Assembly: GCA_028281495.1 (NCBI GenBank)
Contig: JANQJU010000057.1
Location: 1 to 64,000, forward strand
DNA length: 64,000 nt
Reading direction: 5' to 3'
Origin: SAR324 cluster bacterium
GTDB taxonomy: Bacteria > SAR324 > NAC60-12
Shown here piece after piece: positions 17,646-25,921 of the stretch (position 1 is the stretch's first letter; each line of letters starts with the position of its first letter). The position numbers were made by a program, and so were the translations under genes. The notes below the pieces were generated by a model. It was given only the letters and a program-made list of their open reading frames with translations, did no database searches and was not told the origin of the DNA.

Positions 17646-19220
17646 ATGCCTCGTCATTTCAACACATCGGGAATTTGTTTCCCAGAAGACCACTACATGG
17701 TTGATCCTTTGAAACGACTCACTTCGATTCGGGATTTGATCGACCAAAAAAAGTATTTTGTACTCCATGCCCCCCGGCAGACGGGAAAAACCACCGCAAT
17801 GCGGGCCTTGATGGATCAACTCAATGCCGAAGGCCGATACATCGCTCTGCACTTTTCCTGTGAATCGGCCAATGTGGTCGGACCCGACTTTGAAGAAGCC
17901 AACCGCATTATCGTGCGTCGGATCTTCACGAAGTCGGAACTGCATTTGCCAGAATCGGAACGTCCCGTTCCCGTGTCTCAAGAATCTCCAACGAGCACCC
18001 TGATTTTCGACACCTTGCAAGCGTGGGCTAAGGTGCAAACCAAACCCATTGTTCTGTTGATTGATGAAATCGATTCATTGACCGACCTCTCCTTGATTTC
18101 GGTGCTGCGTCAATTGCGGGATGGCTATCAAGACCGTCCCCACAGTTTTCCTCATTCGGTGGCCTTGATCGGGTTGAAAGATGTTCGGGACTACAAAGTG
18201 AAAGTTCGCGATGAGTTCCAATCATTGGGCACGGCGTCTCCATTCAATATCAAGGATCGGTCCCTCACGTTGCGCAATTTCACGCAAGACGAAGTGACCA
18301 AACTGTATCAGCAGCACACCCAGGAAACAGGTCAGGTCTTCGAAGTAGCAACGCTTCGTTGGGCCTTTCATTATTCGCAAGGACAACCCTGGCTGACCAA
18401 TGCCTTGGCTCGTGAATGCGTCGAAGCCAAGCCGGACCGCACACTACCCATCCTTGAGGACGATATCCATCAAGCCAAAGAGACGATCATCCTGAATCGT
18501 GAAACTCATCTCGATTCATTGATGGACAAACTGCGCGAAGAACGAATTCGCCGCATCTTGGTGCCTATTATGGAAGGGGAGTTGTTGCCCATTGATTCGC
18601 TCAATGATGATTTGGTTTATGTAAAAAATTTGGGATTGATTGAAAGCAAACCGGATTGGCAAATCGCCAATCCGATTTATCAAGAAGTCATTCCACGCAC
18701 GCTCAACTATGTCATGCAGGGGAGTATTCCGGGTGAGTTCGACACCTGGTTGGATTCCGCGGGCAAGCTCGATTGGCCCCAAATTTGGGACCAATTTTTA
18801 GTGTTTTGGCGGGAACATGGAGCGGCTCTGATCGGAGCAGCTCCTTATCATGAAATCGCCCCTCATTTGGTGCTGATGGCGTATTTACAGCGGATCGCCA
18901 ACGCCAAAGGACAGATCATCCGCGAATACGCAATCGGCCGGAAACGTATGGATCTTTTGGTGCGTTGGCCTTACGAGGTTCAAGGACAGCGGATCTGGCA
19001 ACAAGAAGCCATTGAACTGAAAGTCTGGAAACCCACCGACAAGCGAGATCCTCTAGAAAAGGGGCTACGACAACTCACTCAGTATTTGGCAGGACTCTCC
19101 CTCAACGCAGGAACTTTGATCATTTTTGATCGACGCGAAGGATTGCCGGATCTAGAAGACCGCGTGGAACGGGAGTTTATGGAGTTTGAAGGCAGACAGA
19201 TTCAGGTGATTCGAGGATGA
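17646..19220 (+). CDS. AAA ATPase with C-terminal PD-(D/E)XK nuclease domain
   Basis: ATG 17646 follows AGGAG and gives 524 residues. Walker A is APRQTGKTT (42-50) and Walker B PIVLLIDEIDSL near 135. The middle contains the sensor-like LTLRNFTQDEVTKLYQQH and a WAFHYSQGQPWLTNALA helix. The C-terminal REYAIGRKRMDLLVRW followed by QEAIELKVWK carries an Asp and an E-x-K motif of a PD-(D/E)XK nuclease. This family resembles AAA-like proteins that are often mobile and multi-copy. It is divergent from the other ATPase-nuclease gene with a 153-base gap that holds the palindrome at 17498. Confidence 0.88.
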   Translation: MPRHFNTSGICFPEDHYMVDPLKRLTSIRDLIDQKKYFVLHAPRQTGKTTAMRALMDQLNAEGRYIALHFSCESANVVGPDFEEANRIIVRRIFTKSELHLPESERPVPVSQESPTSTLIFDTLQAWAKVQTKPIVLLIDEIDSLTDLSLISVLRQLRDGYQDRPHSFPHSVALIGLKDVRDYKVKVRDEFQSLGTASPFNIKDRSLTLRNFTQDEVTKLYQQHTQETGQVFEVATLRWAFHYSQGQPWLTNALARECVEAKPDRTLPILEDDIHQAKETIILNRETHLDSLMDKLREERIRRILVPIMEGELLPIDSLNDDLVYVKNLGLIESKPDWQIANPIYQEVIPRTLNYVMQGSIPGEFDTWLDSAGKLDWPQIWDQFLVFWREHGAALIGAAPYHEIAPHLVLMAYLQRIANAKGQIIREYAIGRKRMDLLVRWPYEVQGQRIWQQEAIELKVWKPTDKRDPLEKGLRQLTQYLAGLSLNAGTLIIFDRREGLPDLEDRVEREFMEFEGRQIQVIRG

Positions 19221-19300
19221 AACCAATGCCCACCCGCTTGAAGGTGGAAACGTTCCAACCGTCCATCGGGAGCATTCACGGCATGAATCATTTTCTCTCA

Positions 19301-19340
19301 ACTGGTTGCGGTAAAAGTCGATTGGTTTCGGTAAAAATCG
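19301..19340. repeat. 20-base tandem duplication
   Basis: Two adjacent copies of a 20-base unit ending GGTAAAAGTCG and GGTAAAAATCG, with three differences. It lies between convergent genes and has no coding meaning that I can see. Confidence 0.7.
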
Positions 19341-19348
19341 ATATCTCG

Positions 19349-19374
19349 CGATAGATCAAACACCTGATCTATCG
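19349..19374. terminator. Hairpin between convergent genes
   Basis: CGATAGATCA pairs perfectly with TGATCTATCG around the loop AACACC. It lies between the convergent ends of the ATPase-nuclease gene and pyrF. There is no T-tract on either side, so its role as a terminator is only suggested by position. Confidence 0.45.
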
Positions 19375-19432
19375 GGGCTTGGATAAATGAGAAACCCCCA
19401 CCAAATTCACTTAGAGATTCAAATAAGTTTCC

Positions 19433-20326
19433 TCATAGTAATTGAATAAAGCTTTTCACTCGGTCGGTAACTGCACTTTGATATTCTCGTTGCGTGACAT
19501 CTGCTTCGGTGCAGTAAGTGATGGCACGTGAAATCGGAACGATGGCTCCCAGACCATCGGCATTAAAAAAGTTACGAATCGTTTCCATATTGCCACCTTG
19601 GTGTCCCACACCGGGTACTAAAAATAGGACATCCGGCATCAATCGACGAAGGATGGCCGCTTCTTCTGGATAGGTAGCTCCGACGACTGCACCTATGTGA
19701 CTATACCCCCGTTGGCCTTTACTGCGCAGAGCATGCGTTTGTAGCCATTGGGCCAGTTGATGGGAGATGCGCATGCCGTCACAGACTTGATTTTGAATCA
19801 TATCCGAGCCGGGATTGGAGGTTTTCACCAACACGAACAACCCCTTTCCAAACTGGGAAGCGATGTCGATGAAAGGAGTGATACTGTCTTCACCGAGAAA
19901 GGGATTGACGGTCATACAGTCCACGGTCAAGTCGGACGACACCGTGATCGAAGGACCGATTTGCGAGGTTCCGGCAAGATAGGCTTTGGCATAAGCGGCA
20001 GAGGTGGAGCCGATATCACCTCGCTTTGCATCCAAAATCACCAACAATCCGTTCGATTTGGCGTAAGCAATGGATTGGGACAAGGCACTCACACCGGAAG
20101 TCCCAAACTGTTCAAAGTACGCCGATTGAAATTTAACGGCTGGTACTAAGTCCGCAACACTATCGATGACTATTTGAGAAAACCGAGTGAGTGCTTGGTG
20201 GATTGAAGAGGGCTTTCCATCGGCAGGAAGTAAAAAAGATGGCATTAGTTCAAAGTTAGGGTCAATTCCAACAACGATACAACTGCTGGTTTCAATTTTC
20301 TCAATGAGTCGATCCGAAAAGTGCAT
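19433..20326 (-). CDS. pyrF: Orotidine 5'-phosphate decarboxylase, type 2
   Basis: The 297-residue enzyme converts orotidine monophosphate to UMP, the last step of pyrimidine synthesis. It has the long type 2 form with VVGIDPN near residue 20, VKFQSAYFE (active-site Lys), and the catalytic LDAKRGDIGSTSAAYA loop around residues 98-113. SITVSSDLTVD and VPGVGHQGG (phosphate loop) follow. Length and motifs fit a working enzyme. The start ATG 20326 lies four bases after the stop of a riboflavin-gene remnant, suggesting an earlier operon. Confidence 0.95.
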   Translation of the reverse strand: MHFSDRLIEKIETSSCIVVGIDPNFELMPSFLLPADGKPSSIHQALTRFSQIVIDSVADLVPAVKFQSAYFEQFGTSGVSALSQSIAYAKSNGLLVILDAKRGDIGSTSAAYAKAYLAGTSQIGPSITVSSDLTVDCMTVNPFLGEDSITPFIDIASQFGKGLFVLVKTSNPGSDMIQNQVCDGMRISHQLAQWLQTHALRSKGQRGYSHIGAVVGATYPEEAAILRRLMPDVLFLVPGVGHQGGNMETIRNFFNADGLGAIVPISRAITYCTEADVTQREYQSAVTDRVKSFIQLL

Positions 20327-20330
20327 AGTT

Positions 20331-20530
20331 TTATCCTGAAAAGTTTACAATATGTCCAAATTGTTTTTGCTTAGATATTAGATAGTCACGCCATTTTTCA
20401 TCGTCACTTAAAACAGGAACCATTTCAGTGACTTCAATACCATGCGCTAATAAAATGTTCTTTTTAAGTTACTATTAGGCATGCGTCTGACCGACTTGAT
20501 ACCTAAACCCTTCAAAATAACAATATTGGA
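20331..20530 (-). pseudogene. GTP cyclohydrolase II (RibA)-like C-terminal remnant
   Basis: The minus strand reads ILKGLGIKSVRRMPNSN in one frame and LLAHGIEVTEMVPVL, then YLISKQKQFGHIV and a stop, in another. These are the last two blocks of GTP cyclohydrolase II: the L-G-V-x-x-I-R-L-x-T-N-N-P segment followed by G-I-E-V-x-E-x-V-P and Y-L-x-x-K-x-x-x-x-G-H. A single frameshift near 20465 separates them, and nothing of the zinc-binding catalytic part remains upstream. A decayed riboflavin gene tail is the simplest reading. Confidence 0.55.
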
Positions 20531-20661
20531 ATTTCATTCTTTCAATGGTTGATTGTGATAGTCACTTCGGCGGTACTTGCCATATTGATCAATGGTTGAA
20601 GCGATGGTGTTTTCGACTGATTTCACCCAAAAACCCTGGAAGAACCAACGTGTCGAGTCAT

Positions 20662-23262
20662 TCACCCTTGGTGTTGTATCTGGTTCAGGATGGTATCATC
20701 GGTGATTTTGTCATCCTCAGCGAGTAGGATCGCCTTGCTCAAGACAAGGGAAAGTCCTCGGTCGCCTTCAAAGGGCAGGAACACTTTGTCAGTACCGGTT
20801 TTGGAACCTCGTGCCGGGACAATGCAAAGATACTGATCATTGGGTTCCATGAGAATGTTAGTACTCCCAATGTGGATTTTGTATTCTCGGAGTGTTCCTT
20901 GGACTCGTACGAATTTTCCATCGATGCTTACTTTATTCCGGATTTTTAAACGGGGAAGGAGCCGTTCCAGGACTGTCTTTCGTGTTTTGGCAACCTCCGT
21001 TAGGTCACCAAATGAATAAGTGGTCCAATAGTCTCGGTATTGAGGGGCTCCCCCTTGGTCTAGCCATTCCGGGTCATTTCCCACACTGCCGACCCCTACA
21101 AAGAGATCCACATCTCGCATCATCTCCGAAAAAATCACCGGAGGTACCTCCGCGAGGCAAATCGCTTCACCAGATTCATTAACGAAACGCACTTGATCTG
21201 TGGAGACATAGTTCCAGATGCCAGCATCGTTGAAGGCATCTTCGATATAGATCTCGTTTATCCAGTATTCACAGACAATATTGTGAGCAGGTAACGGGAT
21301 TCGTGCTGTCTCGGAGTCACGACCATCGTCGTATGAACCCAATAACGAATATTTCCACCCGCGAATTCCCGCTAGAGTGTTGAACTGGTGCTGCTTTAGA
21401 ATATGGGCCGCCATTCGATTACTATAGGTCCGTGTTTCCAACTCCGCATCCGTGAGGATGTAAATCTCACGATAGGCTTGTTTCATGGGTTGCTGGATAC
21501 CAAGCGTTTCTAATCGATTCCTCCATTGCAGTACCTCTTCTTGGTTTACCAAAAGAGGATGCCACAATCGCACTCGATATAGATCTCCAATATCGGTGAG
21601 TGTCTTGCCGGTCTGGTCCACCCAATTCCCTTCCTTCCAAATAGCGGAGACCCGGACATTGCCCGATTCAAAAATCCAGATAAGGCGTTTTGCAATGAAA
21701 CTGACCAATCCATGATTGAGGTAGTATTTTAGAAAATCGGAATAGCTCCATTCTCTATTATCAATATAAGAGCGATCTATTCGATCTTTTTGAGCGCTTG
21801 TATATTGCTGGATCTGTTTGGCAGTGTTCTTCAGTTTTTTTAGTTTTTCATTGTGTTCCTTATCTTTCTTCACAAAGGCAGGGACCGATTTTTGCGATTT
21901 CCCATCCGGTTTGATCCAAACCAGTTCTGTCTTTCCAACGCCCGTAATTGAAAGTCTCAGGGTATATTCTGCAAAAAGAATCTCTTTGCATCCGGACTCA
22001 AGGCCAAAATCAGGTACCGCGAGTTCTTCGAGTTCCGCAGAGGAAATGCCACGGATTTTGGCCCCCTCTTCAATATACTTCTCGATAATTTTTTTAGTAT
22101 TGTTTTGGCTGATCCTAAGTTTAAGTCGTGTCAGTTGACTGATTCCCTCCAACCCCTGGGAATGCGCCAATGAATAGATACAAGCATTGCCCACTCCGGC
22201 ACAGGTAGGCCCGACTCCTGGAATCTTTCGGAAAGACCGTTCTGCCATTTTTGCCAATAGGTTCAGAGTCGTATTGTCGTGAAATTGAGCCAGTGTCCAT
22301 GCCAATCCTTTTATGAGAGTCGCATTTTTTTCACTGAGAAACATGTACTCCGTATAGTCCCCCTGTGAGTCAAACGTCGTTTCCAAAGGGGTGGCATTGC
22401 ACAGCAAACCAAACCAATCGTGTAGATGGGTTTTATAACGAGCGACTTCTTCACCGGAAATAATTTTTTTGGCAGCATTTGAAAATTTTTTGGAAGGTTT
22501 GCCACCTGAAGCTTTGAGTGTGAGATGGAACATTTCATAAATCTGCTCTCTGAAATCTACCTCCAAGAGGGCAACCGAGTCATTGATGACTTGGCCGATA
22601 ACATCATCTTCCGACAAGAAGTAGGGTGGGTTGCCACTGTTGACTTCTGCCAGATGGATTAACTCCCGAAGCTTTTGCTTCGCTTCCCGGACATCGGATT
22701 CCCAATCATTTGAGACACCATCAAATTCAGACCATGTGAGTGCGTTTTTGATGAAATCCTTCATCTCATCAGAAACCCCATATTTTTTTACACGCTTCTC
22801 AAATTGCATCACCGTGGGTCCGATGGGCCAGCTCATGAACTCCAATCGATTCATACCCAATGAACTGTCATGGAAAAAGGAAAGCAGGGTCCTCAATTGG
22901 TCATCATCAAAATCCAGCCGCATCCTCGATAATTCGAAAAGAAGGAGGCTATAGGTATCCAGGACTAAGAAACTCTCATGGGGCCGATTATAATCCTCTT
23001 TCTCTATTTGATGGATCACCTCAACAATGCACTTTGAAATATGAAACACGATGCGGACCCTTTCACGTGGCTCCAGTTTTTTGATATCTGGGTAAATCGG
23101 ACATTTGTTCAAGGAGATGTTTTTATTGTGAAACGTAATCTGCTGCTTGGCTTCCGAAACCAATTGCTTCAATTGCATGTCGAAGAGCGGTTGGGATTCA
23201 TTCGAATCCACATCGTAGCCCAGTTTATGTGATAACTCGTTCAGTAGGTCGTTCAGTGTCAT
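20662..23262 (-). CDS. DUF4132-domain protein with DUF7737-like C-terminus
   Basis: The 866-residue protein starts at ATG 23262 after GAGGGAG. The first half is helical repeat-like. The centre has LSITGVGKTELVWIKPDGK and SVPAFVKKDKEHNEKLKKLK, which are typical of DUF4132 (MolR-related). The last 150 residues hold LFVGVGSVGNDPEWLDQG, then YWTTYSFGDL, TRKTVLERLLPRLKI and YKIHIGSTNILMEPNDQYLC, the conserved C-terminal module of these proteins. The function is unknown; relatives occur in MoxR/VWA/SWIM neighbourhoods in other bacteria. It follows the small Gly-Gly protein gene with a 13-base gap, so the two are likely co-expressed. Confidence 0.85.
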   Translation of the reverse strand: MTLNDLLNELSHKLGYDVDSNESQPLFDMQLKQLVSEAKQQITFHNKNISLNKCPIYPDIKKLEPRERVRIVFHISKCIVEVIHQIEKEDYNRPHESFLVLDTYSLLLFELSRMRLDFDDDQLRTLLSFFHDSSLGMNRLEFMSWPIGPTVMQFEKRVKKYGVSDEMKDFIKNALTWSEFDGVSNDWESDVREAKQKLRELIHLAEVNSGNPPYFLSEDDVIGQVINDSVALLEVDFREQIYEMFHLTLKASGGKPSKKFSNAAKKIISGEEVARYKTHLHDWFGLLCNATPLETTFDSQGDYTEYMFLSEKNATLIKGLAWTLAQFHDNTTLNLLAKMAERSFRKIPGVGPTCAGVGNACIYSLAHSQGLEGISQLTRLKLRISQNNTKKIIEKYIEEGAKIRGISSAELEELAVPDFGLESGCKEILFAEYTLRLSITGVGKTELVWIKPDGKSQKSVPAFVKKDKEHNEKLKKLKNTAKQIQQYTSAQKDRIDRSYIDNREWSYSDFLKYYLNHGLVSFIAKRLIWIFESGNVRVSAIWKEGNWVDQTGKTLTDIGDLYRVRLWHPLLVNQEEVLQWRNRLETLGIQQPMKQAYREIYILTDAELETRTYSNRMAAHILKQHQFNTLAGIRGWKYSLLGSYDDGRDSETARIPLPAHNIVCEYWINEIYIEDAFNDAGIWNYVSTDQVRFVNESGEAICLAEVPPVIFSEMMRDVDLFVGVGSVGNDPEWLDQGGAPQYRDYWTTYSFGDLTEVAKTRKTVLERLLPRLKIRNKVSIDGKFVRVQGTLREYKIHIGSTNILMEPNDQYLCIVPARGSKTGTDKVFLPFEGDRGLSLVLSKAILLAEDDKITDDTILNQIQHQG

Positions 23263-23275
23263 AATACTCCCTCGT

Positions 23276-23674
23276 TTAACCCCCAACCAACGGGGTCAGT
23301 TTTAAAAAGCTGACCTTAGTTTGCGGTGTAATTCGTACTTTATCATCAAGGCTTTCCACCTGGCTTTCATTGACAAACACAAAGTAACCATTATGTTCAA
23401 AGGCCTCCAAGGCTACTTGTATTTGTTTTTCCGCATCAACAGTCTTCCTTTTCTTCATACTGTAACCGTTCAGGGTTTCTTCCGCCTCTGTAGGACGAAC
23501 CAACCCATAAAAGCGCTCCGGCAATTTAGAATTATACTCAAGAACTTCCTTCTCGACGCGAGAAACAATAATGTCTTTCACCGAGACTGTCGCGTTATCA
23601 AACGAAATTAAAAACTCGTTTATCGTATCACCTGAAGCGGTTTCATCCACAATGGTTAGCCTACCCTCTGTCAT
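23276..23674 (-). CDS. Small putative beta-grasp (ubiquitin/MoaD-like) protein with C-terminal Gly-Gly
   Basis: ATG 23674 follows GAAAGGAAAATT and gives 132 residues. The start GRLTIVDETASGDTINEFLI and VSVKDIIVSRVEKEVLEYN looks like a strand-strand-helix unit. The end FVFVNESQVESLDDKVRI then VSFLKLTPLVGG copies the layout of MoaD/ThiS/ubiquitin-like proteins: strand, turn, strand and an exposed PLVGG tail. In those families the last Gly is adenylated or thiocarboxylated by an E1-like enzyme. No E1, JAB or sulfurtransferase is nearby. Assignment as beta-grasp is inference from this pattern. It precedes the DUF4132 gene in an apparent two-gene operon. Confidence 0.7.
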   Translation of the reverse strand: MTEGRLTIVDETASGDTINEFLISFDNATVSVKDIIVSRVEKEVLEYNSKLPERFYGLVRPTEAEETLNGYSMKKRKTVDAEKQIQVALEAFEHNGYFVFVNESQVESLDDKVRITPQTKVSFLKLTPLVGG

Positions 23675-23730
23675 AATTTTCCTTTCTTTTATTCTCATTG
23701 CCTCATGCCTTTAAAACTCTTTCTTTGGTT

Positions 23731-24753
23731 CTATAATTTGTTCGTTATCAGCTCTTGAAAGGGAGCTACCTTCCTCCGTATTGCTCCAGGGGAGATCCCC
23801 ATGATGCGTTTGAAAGCCCGATTGAACGCTGCCTCGGATTGATATCCCAAACGTTCTGCAAGATCTGCCAAAGGGGTATTCTCTTCTTGAATCCAAGCCT
23901 GAGCCATACGCATTCGCCATTGGGCAATATAGCGTAAAGGGGTCTCTCCCACGAGTGCGGCAAAGCGTGCGGCAAAGGCGGATCGCGACATGGCCACTTC
24001 CGATGCCAACGTTGCAACGGTCCAGACTCGTGCAGGATCGCGATGGATTGATAATAAGGCTCTACCTATTTGTGGATCTTGTAAGGCCCCAAGCCATCCG
24101 GTTTGTGCTGCTGGATCGTTCGCTATCCAACTGCGAATGGCTTGAATCACTAGGATATCAGCCAAACGGGTGACGACCGCTTCACCACCAGGTTGGAGTT
24201 TGGCTGTTTCGTCAGCCATCAAACGTAGTGTGCTTTGAATCCAATTCATCTGAGGAGAATTCCAAGATTCGATCACAATTCGTCTTGGCAGAAGGCCAGC
24301 GAGGTGTTTGGCAGCAGGATGGTCGAATCGAACAGCTCCACAGATCATGTGCGTCGTTGCTCCCCCATTGCCATGTCGTAGGATTTCATAACGATCACTA
24401 ATTTGCTCACGAGGTAAATCAAACAGGTCTGCTGCGGCAACACCAGGTGCACTGGAGAGCCGATGACCTTCGCCATGAGGCACCAAGACAAACACACCGG
24501 GTTCCAGCAATTGCGGTTCGGCTTCTGCATCCTCCAGCCAACAACGCCCCGAAGTCACGACATGAAACATGGAACAATCGGGCATTGCGGGCAATGCGAG
24601 TGCCCATGATTCTGTAAATTCGGAACGTGTATAAAAAACGCCACTCATTCTTAAATAGTGCAAAGCTTCTCCAAGTGGGTCTACTGAGGTCCAAGGGTCA
24701 TTCATAAGGCTAGCTCTAGAGGAAGGATGAATCATGTCGTTTAAAATAAGCAT
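23731..24753 (-). CDS. AraC-family regulator with cupin sensor domain
   Basis: The 340-residue protein has an N-terminal cupin-type effector domain (Cupin_6: FHVVTSGRCWLEDAE, then LEPGVFVLVPHGEGH). The C-terminal AraC double helix-turn-helix is WTVATLASEVAMSRSAFAARF followed by PLADLAERLGYQSEAAFNRAFKR. ATG 24753 is preceded by AAGGAG at eleven bases; ATG 24705 is a shorter option that fits relatives better. Related regulators often sit beside NmrA/SDR oxidoreductases that they control, and the remnant of one is next door on the opposite strand. Confidence 0.92.
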   Translation of the reverse strand: MLILNDMIHPSSRASLMNDPWTSVDPLGEALHYLRMSGVFYTRSEFTESWALALPAMPDCSMFHVVTSGRCWLEDAEAEPQLLEPGVFVLVPHGEGHRLSSAPGVAAADLFDLPREQISDRYEILRHGNGGATTHMICGAVRFDHPAAKHLAGLLPRRIVIESWNSPQMNWIQSTLRLMADETAKLQPGGEAVVTRLADILVIQAIRSWIANDPAAQTGWLGALQDPQIGRALLSIHRDPARVWTVATLASEVAMSRSAFAARFAALVGETPLRYIAQWRMRMAQAWIQEENTPLADLAERLGYQSEAAFNRAFKRIMGISPGAIRRKVAPFQELITNKL

Positions 24754-24879
24754 TTCTCAAAGTACTCCTTCCGTATTCACCTACAAGCTAGATTTTCTGG
24801 ACGAATGATCAATTTATATAAACTTATGAGCATTAATCATCCTCAAATTGTCGAGTATTCTAGATCTTGTGTAAAAAAA

Positions 24880-25052
24880 CCAATACAAGTGCCTACCAAT
24901 TATGTGGGACTGCTCAACTATCTTTTTAATGAAGTCTTGGATGGACGCAATGCACATCTCACCGATGGAGTTCAACGAGCATTGGGACGGGACCACGGAA
25001 TTTCAGTGAATTCGTCCGAGAGGCGATGGCTGCCAACATTTGGCAACACTAG
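24880..25052 (+). pseudogene. NmrA-like NAD(P)-binding protein, C-terminal remnant
   Basis: The plus strand reads YLFNEVLDGRNAHLTDGV then QRALGRD in one frame. After a single shift at about 24993 it continues PRNFSEFVREAMAANIWQH and a stop. This is the end of the NmrA/SDR NAD(P)H-binding family (x-L-F-x-E-V-L-D-G-R-N, then G-V-x-R-A-L-G-R-x-P-R-x-F-x-x-F). The Rossmann half is missing, so the gene is dead. It sits divergent from an AraC regulator of the type that commonly pairs with it. Confidence 0.65.
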
Positions 25053-25112
25053 GAGGGACTATGAACCATTTATTATTTTAACACTGAGCGCTGTGCTCGG
25101 TTGCGGGTTACT

Positions 25113-25136
25113 AGCCGGAACCTTTGAAAGGTACCG
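25113..25136. other. Hairpin GCCGG-ACCTTT / AAGGT-CCGGC
   Basis: GCCGGAACCT and AGGTACCGGC pair with one A-A mismatch around a short TTTGAA loop. The sequence GGTACCGGC also occurs beside the hairpins at 6125 and 7862. It lies between the NmrA remnant and the lipoprotein gene. Confidence 0.4.
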
Positions 25137-25163
25137 GCCCTACAGGATTTTCTTGCCAAAAAC

Positions 25164-25571
25164 TCAAATAGCAGAACAGTTTTTTGAATCAAAATCTTCC
25201 TCACGGGTTGGAACAACAACTTCATCTTCCCCAAAATCTCCCACCAGGGCGAGGCGTTCGCTCAGAAAGATTGAATAGACAATTTCCTTCTTTTTTCCTT
25301 TTTTGATGGTACCAAAATCGATGACTTCCTCGCCTTGAGGCCATTTGAATATGATTTTAGCGTTTTTCGCATCACATTTCCCGTCGACTTCTTTTGCGGA
25401 TGCCGTGACGGTAATCAAGGTATCGTCCTCCACTTCAGTGGTCGTCGTGTTGTTATCCAGTTCTAAAGTGTCCGGGAAATCAACATCGGCTTCGTTGTTG
25501 CCACACCCTACGAACAGACCGACGATTGCTATCAGCACCATTGCTTTGATTGTGTGTCTCAGTGTCCTCAC
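25164..25571 (-). CDS. Small lipoprotein, unknown
   Basis: GTG 25571 is chosen because GGAGAGG lies five bases upstream and it places two Arg/Lys residues before the hydrophobic run MVLIAIVGLFVGC, a lipobox with Cys after G. The mature protein (about 110 residues) has an acidic, Thr-rich linker (ELDNNTTTTEVEDD) and a beta-rich body containing CDAKNAKIIFKWPQGEEVIDFG. I do not recognise the family. It lies between a decayed gene and a long gene-poor stretch. Confidence 0.7.
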   Translation of the reverse strand: MRTLRHTIKAMVLIAIVGLFVGCGNNEADVDFPDTLELDNNTTTTEVEDDTLITVTASAKEVDGKCDAKNAKIIFKWPQGEEVIDFGTIKKGKKKEIVYSIFLSERLALVGDFGEDEVVVPTREEDFDSKNCSAI

Positions 25572-25619
25572 TTTACCTCTCCATTTTGTTAATTTGATTA
25601 TACTTTCTGACGTTCCCAT

Positions 25620-25921
25620 GTAGTCGACAAGGGGCGTTTGTTCGAATTACTATCAAGTCATTATGGACATTGCCTTCTCGCCGAGTCCCTGACTTAAACA
25701 AGGGATTCCGACAACGCAGTAAGGGTTCACCTTTTCGACCACTACCTGACCGACCGTGGCCCCAGTATCACACTTTGTTGGAGCAGAGTCTTATAGTGAT
25801 CGGTACGAAAAACGCTTTCATTTTCCCAAGATTCCCATTACCTCAGATGGGCATTGATTTTGTTTTTTCGTCTTATACTACCTAGTGCCTTGAAATAAAT
25901 GAAATACGAAAAAGGAGAACT
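25620..25921. other. Intergenic stretch, 302 bases
   Basis: No supported gene. The last 30 bases carry the ribosome site AAAAAGGAGAACT for the sensor kinase. I see no convincing promoter, RNA or repeat in the remainder. Confidence 0.5.
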
